Source: Mycogone perniciosa (taxonomy: Eukaryota; Ascomycota; Sordariomycetes; Hypocreales; Hypocreaceae). Taken from it: DNA of 64,000 nucleotides. A program made the translations under genes and the position numbers. The stretch is taken from positions 124,001-188,000 of the forward strand of contig JAOALB010000071.1 in the NCBI GenBank assembly GCA_025331125.1, read 5' to 3'. The notes beneath the pieces were generated by a model that was not told where the DNA came from, ran no database searches, and saw only the letters and a program-made list of their open reading frames with translations. Positions 30,478-41,747 of this stretch are shown one piece after another (the stretch's first letter is position 1; each line of letters starts with the position of its first letter).

Positions 30478-32616
30478 GATTTCGGATTCGGATTCGGATC
30501 GTAGGCAGACCAAAAACTGGTGATGCAGTTTTAGTGGTGTGTTGGAGGAAGAAGTAAGCCTGTGCTTTGGGTATGGTGCAGTGGGTATGGGTTTTGTGCA
30601 AGCCAAAAGGAAAAGGCTGAGGCGCGTGGCGTGGCGTGGCGCTGTGCTGGGCTGCGTTGCCTGCTAAGGTAAGGCAAGGTGGGATAAGGCTAGCAGTAGC
30701 CGAGGCTGGACGCGTTGATATTTGGGTAGAAAGAAGAAGGAAGAAAGATGTGATGCTTTCTGTGGAGAGGTGAAATCTGTTCTCCAAAAGGACTTTTCTG
30801 TAGACTTGGGAAGAAGAAGATGATGGTGTTTGGTCTTCGAGTGTTTGTGTCTGTTCAGTCGAGGGCCAGCTGTTTAAGTGAGAAGACCGCCCCGCTAAAA
30901 TTCTGGGTATAGTCTTCCATATGCTCTGACCAGCTGCCAGGACAGGATGTCAGATAGGCAGCCACACGTGTCAGTGTCAACTATGAGTCAAAGAAAAGAT
31001 TCTACGTTTATCCATATTATTTGAGTTGTGAACTTGCAGGTTAGTGTGATTTTCAGTAATAATACTAACAAGGTTATGCAGATGCGACCCTTAGCAAACA
31101 TAGAAATAATATGTTGTTTGCATAGGCGATGTATGTGCATCTTGAGCTTATCTAACTAAACACAAGGAGGTTCGGTGGTGTGACAATATGAGTCGTCATC
31201 CTAACCTTCGATATGATTCCATGAGTAGTGTATTTTAGGTTATTCATCAACTGGCCTTGAAGGTCATGCTGCCGTGTCATGTGTTCCCAATATCCGGTTC
31301 CCCCATTCTTTCTGTGATTCACTCCGAAACTCGAGCGACTTGGAGGCCTACCCTGAATCATGAAATTCAGTACGGTAATTGGACTTATTAGGGAGTTGCG
31401 GTCCTTTTTGTAAATCGATATTTCCATGATTATTGTTGGTTTGCCATTTCATTTAATGGTTATACGATTATGGGGTGTTGGGAATATGACTTCGTCTCGA
31501 TCGTGGCTATGTCATTCCTCCTCCATCACCCTCGCCCCTTTACATTCTGTAGAGTCTATTATTGCCAGCCGTCTCCCTCCTATTGATTATGGAATCTCAC
31601 GCAACATCACCGAGTACTACCCAATAAATTTTGCACACGACTCCCTTTTCTTGTCTCGATAACCATGAAGTCTACATAATCAGCCCACGGAGAGGTTAAC
31701 GGCTTGCCGGGATGCCAACGATTTGACCCGCTTTCGTACGAGGAGGCGCTCGAAAGAGGCCACCAATCAGCCCGTTGAACTTCAAACAGGTACCTATAGT
31801 GTATCTATTATCTTGTAACTCAGTAATACTACGTAGTAACAGCGAGAACCTTCTGGTACCAACTCTCTTTATTCTCCTGGTGATTTGATCTTATGCGCAA
31901 GCTTTGATCTGCGTCTCAGCGTGACCTTGAGAGCCTGCTAGACGAGACGTCCTGTGATCACACCGGAGTGACCTCATAGTACGGAGTAGCAAGGAGTCCT
32001 CCGTTCTTGGCCATATCTTGCATACTACGGAGTACATACTACTTTGATTACGTAGACGCTTTGGATATTACTGATGTTGCTTCCTCCAATTACAGCCGGT
32101 TTCTTACCTGTTTCTAGGGCGTATTAGGCGCGCGGGGAACTGTTGCATCCATCAAACCATGCATCTCGATTACACGTAGCTGTAGGGCACCTCGTCCGGA
32201 CGTCTTAGTGGTCGAGTGCTCCCTGTTCCCAGTAGAAGACCCTGGGCCGGCACCAACTGCCCAATCAACCGCTGGAATCAGAGCCCCGCGCCATCACACC
32301 AAACGTGGGGCTTCGTTCCCAAAACGCACCTCCGCCCTCCAGCTCCAGGTTCTGGGATCTGAAATCAGGGCCTCGGTGCAACCCTCTCCCGCTCTGCCCA
32401 AACGTCATCACCACTTTCTGCTATTTGCAGTTGCAAGTCAGCTGCACCACGCGATCCGAACTAGGCCAAAGGGCTAATAGCTCCCCTCTTTCTCTCCTGT
32501 CCCCTCACGGAGGAAGCTCTGCTGCTAGCTACCTCATATCTTCCGGCTCGCTCTGTGCGACTTCCGCGACTTGATCCGCTATCGAGACCCATATCGAACG
32601 AATCCAAACCGCAGTC
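30478..32616. other. Long intergenic region, no gene seen
   Basis: Lies between the divergent rpb9 and pin1 genes. CGGAGTA-type elements occur near 31978-31988 and 32022-32034. Several short open frames on both strands have no motifs. No tRNA or repeat was found. Confidence 0.45.
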
Positions 32617-33396
32617 ATGGTGCGTAACAGGACAATCAGACCAGTCTCCCCCCCATCCTTGAGCTACCTCGCCACCAGCGTGCTAACGTCCATGTTCCAC
32701 AGGCCGATACTGGACTCCCTCCCAACTGGGAGGTCCGCCACTCCAACTCCAAGAACCTCCCCTACTACTTCAACTCAGTCGAAAAGATCTCCCGATGGGA
32801 GCCCCCGCCGGGCACCGACAGCGAGAAGCTGAAGCACTACATGGCCGCTCACCACAGCGCTGGTTCGCGCCCCAGCGCCGTCACTGGCGTTCCCGAGGGC
32901 AAGATCCGCGCTGCCCACTTGCTGATCAAGCACCGAGATAGCCGACGGCCGAGCAGTTGGCGTGAGGTACGACATTCAACCTCTGATACATCTTTACGGG
33001 AAACATGTCAAGGAGTTGTGGGAACGAGACCAACTGACAATGCGTTTGTTTGTTAGGCCGAAATCACACGCAGCAAGGACGAGGCCTTGGAAATCATCAA
33101 AGTCCACGAACAAAAGATCAAATCCGGCGCCATCTCCCTCGGCGACCTCGCCCCCACCGAGTCCGATTGCTCCTCCGCCCGGAAGCGTGGCGACCTGGGG
33201 TACTTCGGCCGCGGCGATATGCAAAAGGAGTTCGAGGACGCAGCCTTTGCCCTTCAACCTGGGGAGATGAGCGGGGTTGTCGAGACAGCTAGCGGATTGC
33301 ATCTAATTGAGAGGTAAACAAGACCAAACCTCGCCACCAAGAACTTGACATCACCAGTGACTTGATTTGCTGACCAATTGTGCCAGGTTGGAGTGA
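32617..33396 (+). CDS. pin1: Pin1/Ess1 peptidyl-prolyl cis-trans isomerase
   Basis: Four exons, 32617-32619, 32703-32966, 33057-33313 and 33387-33396, give 177 residues. Exon 1 is only the ATG; its intron starts GTGCGT and ends CCACAG. The WW domain is near the start ([20 protein letters not shown], then SRWEPP). The parvulin domain has [20 protein letters not shown] with the phosphate-binding basic cluster, [19 protein letters not shown], and [19 protein letters not shown], with catalytic Cys and His residues visible. Exon 4 adds only LE and the stop. The enzyme isomerises phospho-Ser/Thr-Pro bonds, for example in the Pol II C-terminal domain and mitotic regulators. Nearly every Pin1 landmark is present and intact. 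Confidence 0.95.
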
Positions 33397-33657
33397 AGTT
33401 GACTCTTTGTACGAAAGCAAAAGAAAGAAAAAATTGACAAATGTAATTCCAGTGTCCGTCAATTTTCAATTCATATTCACATCAAGTCTGCACACTTTGT
33501 CCTACACTACCTATCCAACGTCAGGGGATATCCATCATTCATCATGTCCTCATCAGGGTCCCAAAGCCAATTATCCAAGTCGGCCCATACAATCCGTGCT
33601 CTGAACGTATCTATTCCCGTCTTTTCCCCATTACCTGTAAAGCAAAACCAACCAAGA

Positions 33658-35504
33658 TCAATGGCTCGCTAAACCGACGACAACGCCCTTGAAGGGCTCC
33701 ACCGTTGTGAAGACAACTGTCATGACTCCGAAGACGGTCATGGAGAGCGCTGCATATGGCGCAGCACGGCTTTTTGTTTCGTAGAGATATGAAACTCCCA
33801 TGGCGGCCCCGTTGATTCCGATGGCTATGCCTGCGGCGATGGTGATAGGACTGTCGCCTTCTGAGAAATCTTGACTCCAGTAGCGTGTTATTCCCGTCTT
33901 CTTGTCGGATGGTTGAAGCTGCCCGTCCTCTGCCCGCATCAGTGTTTCACAACTAACATCTTGACTCGGCAATTCGGTTTTCTCTCCGGCCACCCCGAGT
34001 TTGTCCAACGCAAACGGATACATCAACTGCCCCAGTATCCCGTTGCTAACGACTAATGTCGCGTTTACCATGGTATTTCCTGCGATGGCCTCGGTCGCTG
34101 GCTTTGCCAAGGCCAATGTAGTGCATCGAGCAGCGAAGCTGAGGGCTTCGGGAGTATCTAGTCCCATAGCTTGGGCGGCCAACACAGACAAGAAGACATT
34201 GCCAACTGCCGCGGCGGTACATATGATAACAGTCAAAAGGCCAGCAACACTGAAGATCTGCCGACGACACTCAGATAGTTTGAAGCCCCATATGAGAATT
34301 TCGCATTCAAGGATCGAAACAGCGGCATCGCCTGCCCCGAACCATCCCGAAGGATTCCCTGGAAGTTGAGTCCCATTGACAGCAGAGGTCCAGAGAGCGT
34401 ACAGCGGAGTGCCACTGCAGAATGTTTTTAAAACCCTGGCGAGACCGCCTGGTCCAAAGCCGGATGCTTTGGCTCGCGTGTAGCCCATCATCAAGAGCGT
34501 CGTAAGGAGAACGGGATTCATGATTGTTGCTACCGCCCTTTGGAGATACGGTGGATGGACGCCGGCTCGAGCCTTTTTGAACGCGCGTTGAGCTTTGACT
34601 GATGCGATCCAGATAAACCATAAGCTGAACCCGTCAATGAATCGGTCATCATGGGCAGTGACTGCCAAGGGCACACCGATCACAATTGCACATGCAAAGG
34701 AGAGGAAAATGGCATAGTTTGCCGCGAGAAACGCCCAAACACTAAAACGGTTGGTATAATCCCGTTCGCATGAAGTCTGTCGACTGGAACTTGGTGTCTG
34801 CTTTTCGCAATCAGAGAGCGCCTTAGGAGAGTTGTATTGGTGAGTCTTTTCTTGAGTATTTTCTTGAGTCCTCTGTGTTGAGTTGAAGTCCACCTTGGAC
34901 GGCGTTGAGCCCGGATCTCCGTCTGTGTTGACCGAGCTGTTCCATCTAGCTGAACGAACTCTTAAATGCATGATGCCGGCGAGCGTCAGTATGGACAGGA
35001 GAAAAACCGTCAACCAAGACACAAAGTTGGTTGTGACTGGCAAGAGGTTAGCTATCTATCTCCTTTGATCCTGGAGTTTAGAGGCCACTACCAAAGGTGC
35101 CAATAACACGTGCGATATCATGACCATTCAGGATCTCGCCCTGGTCTAGCATGATGATGGGTACGGGAAATCCTAGCCCAAGATTGGCGTTGATGAAGTC
35201 AACCTGCATAAGGAGTAAGTACGTGTATTGTTAGTGTGGCAGATTCACTCACCTTGTCTTTGATCCATCTATGATAGACAGAATCAGTGCTCCTCCGCAA
35301 GACAAAAGCTGCGGTCGCCAATAAAAATATCAACACCATCCCAAGAATGGATGCAAAAAACTCCAAGTCCGCTGGTGATAGAGTTCGACTTAACCCCCAT
35401 ATGACAAGCTCGCTCGCTAGATAGATCACGGCTACCCACACGAAATTAGCCATGTTGGTGATGGAGTTATTCAATCTCATTCGCCAAACGCTGGAGATCG
35501 CCAT
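33658..35504 (-). CDS. LrgB-like integral membrane protein
   Basis: Exons 35504-35253, 35203-35092 and 35036-33658 give 580 residues; introns are GTGAGT to ATGCAG and GTAGTG to TGCCAG. The N-terminal part (MANFVWVAVIYLASELVIW, then two more hydrophobic helices and FINANLGLGFPVPIIMLDQG) resembles an LrgA/CidA module. A polar linker of about 70 residues follows. The C-terminal half is LrgB-like: LALAKPATEAIAGNTMVNAT, ITIAAGIAIGINGAAMGVSY and the last helices with FTTVEPFKGVVVG. Fused LrgA-LrgB proteins are known from plants (PLGG1, plastid glycolate/glycerate transporter) and occur in fungi without known function. About 12 membrane segments. Transport of a small organic acid is inference. Confidence 0.75.
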
Positions 35505-37397
35505 GGTGTCGATGTATCGTTCTGGACGACGCCGTCGAAGCAACCCAAGGTTAAGTTGTGGCAGCCCAATAGGGTACTGGAAGATCCTCTCTCTGTATCT
35601 GTCAATTTGATGTCTAAGACAGAGGCCACGGCCACGGAGCTTTTCAGGGACCTAGTTCACTGGTGTGTCGGTTGTGCAACCATCAAGTGGACAGGGGAGC
35701 AGTGGTGAATGAATGTAGGCCATAGACCAAGGAACGAACTTGGGTGAGTGATGGTTTTGGTCACACTGCAATAGATCATGCTCGGTCACAAACCGGAAAA
35801 CAAATTGACGGAAAGACAGAAATACTGAAATCATCCATGGCTTATGAAATGATCAAGGGGCTGGAGACACGTCATGAACGTGAAGCAGCAAGGGGGATCC
35901 TGATTCTTTAGCCTACGGATAGGATCAGTTGCCAGCCGTGGTAACCTCCCGCAAGACTTGCCCCGTTGAGGGCCGTAGGGGGCGGCGCCTTATTCCGGGA
36001 CTGCTGGACAAAAGTAACATCAGGACCTTTGCTTTGTGTTCTCATGGGTCCGAGGTCGATCTGCTAGGTACGTTTCCGAGAGTTGAGCAGACGTCCCACA
36101 GCATTTTGCTGGCACACCCCCGGAAGGAAAACGAAAGAGATGATATGGAGGATTCACCGACTGACTTTGCCTAGTGATGAGAAGAAAACGGTGGTGAAAG
36201 GGAAACTCGTGGCTACTTGCTGTGGGATTCGAGCAGTGCCAAGCTGTTCTCGATTCATACCATGGCTGAGGACCGCGATTGAGCACAACGAGCCCCAAGC
36301 AGATCCAAGCGGCTAGTCGTCGCGACAACGAGGCCCCTTGGTGCTGTGGCATATGTAATGGCCCATCTCCCAGACAAACGCTGCTTGAAATAGCATATGC
36401 TTGTGTCCAAGGAACACGAAATCCAATGGGATCCCCTCGGAGCGACCCGCTAATGGACGGATCATATTGGCAGTAGAAGGGACATTTCACCGAACGCAGC
36501 TGAGTGTATCGACATGGCCAATACAATTGGGGAGAGAGTTAGACGGAAGGGAGCGGGGAGCGCTTTGCGAGACGTTGGACGACTTTAAACGGACCACTGA
36601 TGGCGATAGTCGGGGCCGCGAGAGATTCGTTCATCCTCGACCGATCAAGGCGTTCTGTCGGTGAGGAGATGCCAATCTGCAGAGAATTGGTACCCAAAAA
36701 TATTAGGTAGACACGGGATGGCTGCTTGATGTCGTTTGCGAAGATGTGAAGTGTAGGTTGATTGAAGTGGAAGAAGGAGAAGCGCAGTCGTGATGGAGCC
36801 TTCAATGGAGGTCGTGAGGGTCTCGGAAGAGCTGTCAGGCGGGTGTGGCGTTTCTTACAGCGGATTGTGGCGCCGTTGATCGCATCTTCAGGGCATCAAC
36901 AGCCCTGATCTCCCTGCACCGACAGGGGCTTGAACGCTGTGTGGCATCCCGCAGCGCCTCGTCGGGCTTCCGCCAATATCTGGACAGCGAGGCGGTGGCA
37001 TCAATGGATGTGGCTTGTAAACAGCCTCGACGTCCAACTGATGAATTCAACTTCTCCATCTCGAGATATGTGATCCATCATCTTTGCCAACCCCGAACCT
37101 CCCTGTGCCAGCGCCTCTATAGTGGACTGTCTCATTAGTCCCACTCCCAGGTACAGATCGTGATTCTCAGCGGCTCTGCCTCCAGGCCCCGCACCAGAGC
37201 ACCCCCCTGTGATCCATTGACAACGAACGAAACGACGCAGCCCTGCGTGTTGCCTTTGGAGTTCGTGTACGGGCAGGGCTGCGTGGTCTTTGCACCGTCC
37301 CTGCCGAAGACGAGACTTGGCCACAAGGTCCTTGTGTGACGGACCTCTCAAGAAGGGGCATTCTGGAAACGCCACCTCGCTCAACCACAGGTTCAAA
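35505..37397. other. Long intergenic region, no gene seen
   Basis: Promoter sides of the LrgB-like gene and of the HAUS3-like gene. Open frames on either strand (for example minus-strand 36020-36526) lack motifs and are judged chance. No repeat recognised. Confidence 0.45.
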
Positions 37398-39251
37398 ATG
37401 GATCTGACGACCAGGGAGCATGCAGAGGCCCTGCTCTTGAAGGCTGCCCGCGCGTACGGCATCCAGGTCCGCAAGGATGAGGTACAACAACACCTCAGGG
37501 ATGAGAAGAACGGCGCTGCGTTTGCCGAATGGGCTATCACGCACCTCACGCCCGACAATCTCTTGACAGCCGAGGAGTTGGCACTGTAAGTACAGGCTAC
37601 AAATTGCACGTATCCTGTGGCATTGGAACAGCTGCTAATATTAGTCTTCAGATATACTGCGTTGGACAGAGGTGGTGAGGTTGATGAGTTGACCGCTGTG
37701 AATGATCTAGCCGAAGTGCAGGCAGTCGCTGAAGACGACATTAAGATTGCCGTGGAAGAGCTCCGGCGATCAACAGAGAGTATTTCTAAACAGAGCGAAA
37801 CGCTGCGTCAACAACATGACGCTCTCTCGCGCCTTGTAAAGAAACATGGCGACAACGATTCTCGACGGCGAGACCTTGATCTTTCGAGGCAGAGCAAGTC
37901 TGAGACAGAACGGCAACGGGTTGCTGCCGAGGTATGGAGTAACGTCACCAGCTCCCACAAACGCAATACGAGGCACCAGACTGACACGGATGGGCTATGA
38001 TTAGGTGGAGGCGGCTTCACAGAGTCTTGGTTACAGGATCTCTGACCTCGAAGAGCAAGGTGCTCTATCCGGGTCCAACCTTACTGCGACCCTCAATGAG
38101 ATTTTCCGCTCTGATGACAAGCTGCTATCTAGTTTACAGAAGCTGGGTTGTGAGCTGGACCAACCAGATCCAGATGAGACCCAGAAGCTTGATAAGCTGC
38201 GCGAAACTTGCACACGGTAAGTATCAATTCTTCTCAAAGGCCAGTATTCTTGATTTGCGGCTAACTGGGAGCACAGTTTAGTCAAGATAACTGTCAAGAC
38301 TATCCGAGCGAAGCTAGACACAATTTACCTGGACGCTCTTGTCACAGCCGAGCGCTCAGGACGCGCCAAACCTGCCACGGAGGGGGAAGTCAAGGCACTC
38401 GAAGCAGCGATCGAGTCCTTGTACTCGGAGATCCTACCCTTGGCCGAGATGTCTGTGGAACAGCAGCATCTGGGGCCTGCACTCAAGTTAGCGACAGCGC
38501 AGAGCGGCCAAAGTGCCATTCGTACCTCGACAGCCTTGGAATATGTACGTACACGTCCTGCAGATGAAGGATCGCTGTCATTAACATGAACTAGGTCAAC
38601 GAGTGCTTGGACTATCTTCTATCTCGCCTTGAAGGCATTAAACATCGCATCGAAACACATATGTCTCATCAAGCAGCCGCTGCATCGGTCATCGCCACAG
38701 CTAAGACGGAGATGGCCGCTGAAGTTCTACCACCGGCAAAACAGGCAGCAGCCTCTCCATTCGCTAGCTCACCCCTTCGTAACGGATCGCCGGGACGGAA
38801 GAGGGCCAACACAGTTGGCTCACATTCCCGCCGCAGATCGTCTGGTATTCCGGACGAGCCCCCGCTTGATACCCTCATGCAGTCACTGTCACTCCCTTCA
38901 GCCGCGTTTGAAGAGACAGAGGGCAAGGCACAGATTAATATCTTGGCTAAAACTCTGGAGGAACGATCGCGGAAGTACAAGGAAGTTGCTCGCAGTGCTC
39001 AGGAGAGCTTCGAGATGAGCGCCATAGCTCAGCTAAATGATACCAGGCGTGCCATTCAGCAATTGCGAGACAGCCTGCTGACAGAGAGTCCGTATAATCA
39101 AGTTAGGCTCATCGATCCGGAAATTCTGGGGTCCATCTCGGTCCTGGGACAGGAGGTGGAGAAGGCTAAAGAGAAGTTGGCGGTCATTGAGGGGTTGAAA
39201 GTAGACTGCAAGAGTGAGAAGCGAGAGGAGCTGTTGCAGCGCTGGGGATGA
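37398..39251 (+). CDS. Coiled-coil protein resembling augmin subunit HAUS3
   Basis: Five exons, 37398-37585, 37652-37931, 38005-38216, 38277-38544 and 38595-39251, give 534 residues; all introns are GT-AG of about 50-75 nt and phases agree. The N-terminal 80 residues (AFAEWAITHLTPDNLLTAEE) resemble the NN-CH-type start of HAUS3, where a WF/W-centred helix precedes long coiled coils. Coiled coils follow: EELRRSTESISKQSETLRQQ, LGYRISDLEEQ, and more to the end. A basic serine-rich segment (about residues 370-410, RKRANTVGSHSRRRSS) breaks them. Augmin recruits gamma-tubulin to spindle microtubules, and Aspergillus nidulans has augmin. The assignment rests on overall architecture; a different coiled-coil cytoskeletal protein is possible. 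Confidence 0.6.
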
Positions 39252-40962
39252 TAAGGCCGCGAGAAGAAGACTTTTCTGCGCATAATATTTCATTACGATA
39301 TGGTGTCTAGGATATACGAGGGTATTTGCCACAAGAATGTATATTTCATGGTCTGGATAATGAAGCAGTTTTGAGGCTGGGCGAAGTACGACGGAACAGC
39401 CAGCCCACAATTAGCATGATGGTGAGCCTGAGCACCAGGCGAACAATCTCGGTTATGTGAATTCCGGATATATTTGCGACCTATGTATGTTATGGGAAAA
39501 TGTAGGCACTCTACCAGGTTAGTGATGACAATGTGTTGACCTCGAATCGACTGTCTGCATTTCAGGCAGGGCTCCTTTAATCCCTGGTAGTATTGCCGCT
39601 ATGACTTTCGGATGCAGTCTGATCAATGCTCAGATGCGCTAGGCAGATTCTGACCTCTCGAACGGCAAGGCAGGCAGATACGAGTATCAGATCCAGGGCA
39701 CAGGCGTGGGACTCATGGTGAGATCCCATAACCTAACCCACCGACTGTCCGGAGCATTGGATCTGAGGCAATGAATGAGTATCAGATGGACCCAAGGCTT
39801 CAGTATTCAGGTCGGGAAAATATTCGGACCGGCATCAAGTTGCTCTTTCAAAGCGCCGGGGATTAACCGTCCAGGCTCAAACAGGGGCCGTCCATCAGCT
39901 TCATGATGAAACTGCCGTCTGTCTCATCAAAACACGCGGCATTGCAAGGCTCAAACTTCAAGCAGAAGGGGAATACTGGAATGCTCCTGTGTTGCGTTTC
40001 CAAGAAGCAGCGTGGTGTGGCTACTCAACTCCAAACAAAGCGGCTGCGCGAATGGCGTTAAAGTTGGAGCGACAACTATTGACAAGTCACAAATCGTTCA
40101 ATCCACTGACAAACAAACAAACGAATAGAGTCTGGCTATACATATGCAGTCTTGTGGTCTTGTCATGGCATACATATTACTCCCCTTTTTTTGCATGAAC
40201 TAAAGCCTCTTTTCACAGATTGCGGATACCCATGGTGAGGCGACATGGTGCGACCTGATGGATATTGCTCGTATGCCTCCCCGGCTCCCTGTTGTTCGCT
40301 TGTACAAGGGAAATATGTGCAACAGTCCGCAACCCTTAGGGGGATCAAACAGGATCTTACATCTGCAACGGCATATCTACTAGTTAATACACACATCTTG
40401 TTTCTATTTTCCAGGTTTGATCGCCCCTAGGCATGACAAGTGGGCTTCATAGCCCCGATGGCCCGCTTGTCATAAGCCTCGACACATGAATCGGACCTTG
40501 TGTCGCAGAACCGCCTCCAGACCCCCTGCCCCCCACAAACCCGTTCTCGATGCATGAAAACAGTCCGAAGGCGATCCCCTGACCGCATGAGGTGGAATCA
40601 AACGTTAGGGAAATCCCAGAGAGTGACCCCTGGCAGGCACCTCTGGGCTCTCATTCGGCCACTCGCCCATCTGGGTGGCTGATTGACCGGCGGATGAGAC
40701 GCCATTCGAGTTTTAGTCTCTGAAACTATCTTTGACAATATGAGGGCAATCGAGTATAAGAAGAGACTGTTGTCCGGCCCAGAGAGTCGATCTTTTCTCA
40801 TCATCAACAACTCACTCACTTCTACAACAAACAACTTCAAGGCCCGGCGCCATCTTTCCACTCTCTTCTATTCTTCAGATTCGACCAGGTGTCGATAGCC
40901 TAACTACTACTATCTTTCAATCTTCCTAAACAACACTCCTTCTACAACTCAATACCGCCAAA
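39252..40962. other. Intergenic region, promoter of the secreted repeat protein
   Basis: No coding region supported. The last 250 bases are pyrimidine-rich with many CAACA and CTACAACA motifs (about 40800-40960), typical of leaders of highly expressed fungal genes. Confidence 0.45.
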
Positions 40963-41747
40963 ATGGTTCGCATGACTGTTGCCGCTCTTCTCACCTGTGA
41001 GTCCAACACCTCGGAAACTATCCCACTGCAACATCTTCTAACTCCTTCTCAGTCGCCCTCTCTGTCTACGCTCTCGGCGACCCCTCTGGTGCTAAGAACG
41101 TTGGCAATGGCGCTGGCCAGCAATTTGTGAGTCTTGCCACAACCAACCATGATGAAATACAAAGCTAACACCCTCAAAGATCGGCGGCCAATGCTTGAGC
41201 GCGGCTGACTGTGCTTCCACCTGCTGTGCGTTCCTCAACGAGGGCGGTGTCTGCTCTGGCATCGGCGCCCAGTTCCAGGCTGGTAAGCGAGGATGCGGCT
41301 TCGGCGGTGGTGCTGCGCCCCCCCCTGCTGGCAATGAGACCAACGCTCCTCCTGCTGGTAATGCACCTCCTGCTGGTAATGCACCTCCTGCTGGTAATGC
41401 TCCTCCTGCTGGTAATGCTCCTCCTGCTGGTAATGCTCCTCCTGCCAACAACGCTGCCGTTCCCGCCGGTTTCAACGCTGCTATTGGCGACCCAGCTGGT
41501 GCCAAGAACCTCGGCAACGGTGCTGGCAAGCAATTCGTAAGTTCACCACCACTACAGCCGCCATGAAAACGTCAAAAAAGCTAACCCACGAACTTAGATC
41601 GGTGCTGTGTGCCTTTCTGGCGCTGACTGTGCTTCTGGATGCTGCGCTGGACTCCGTGATGGTGCTGTTTGCTCTGGTGTTGGTGCTCAGACTCAGAATG
41701 GCAAGCGTGGCTGCGGTTTCACTGCTAGCAAGCGTGATCTCGAGTAG
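40963..41747 (+). CDS. Small secreted cysteine-rich protein with duplicated domain and NAPPAG repeat
   Basis: Four exons, 40963-40996, 41053-41126, 41180-41536 and 41598-41747, give 204 residues. The signal peptide (MVRMTVAALLTFALSVYA) is followed by two copies of one domain: GDPSGAKNVGNGAGQQFIGG with C-x6-C-x4-CC-x8-C and a final KRGCGF, and GDPAGAKNLGNGAGKQFIGA with CLSGADCASGCCAG, AVCSGVGAQ and KRGCGF. Each intron falls after the Q-F of the domain start, so the domain duplication carried its intron. The linker holds six 18-bp units coding NAPPAG. The layout resembles biotrophy-associated secreted proteins of plant-associated fungi (BAS-type), but the match is by pattern only. Possible cell-wall or effector role; function not shown. 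Confidence 0.82.
41342..41449 (+). repeat. 18-bp tandem coding repeat, six units
   Basis: The unit AAYGCNCCTCCTGCTGGT is repeated five times with only third-position changes, plus a sixth ending in AAC, coding N-A-P-P-A-G. It lies between the two cysteine-rich domains. Low divergence suggests recent slippage and probable length variation between strains. Confidence 0.9.

Noticed and set aside
36020..36526. Minus-strand open frame of 168 codons
   Set aside because: Composition is unlike the real genes here, there is no domain, and no intron pattern extends it.
41092..41533. Minus-strand frames with PAGGAL- or TSRRSI-type repeats
   Set aside because: They are antisense shadows of the 18-bp NAPPAG repeat in the secreted protein gene.
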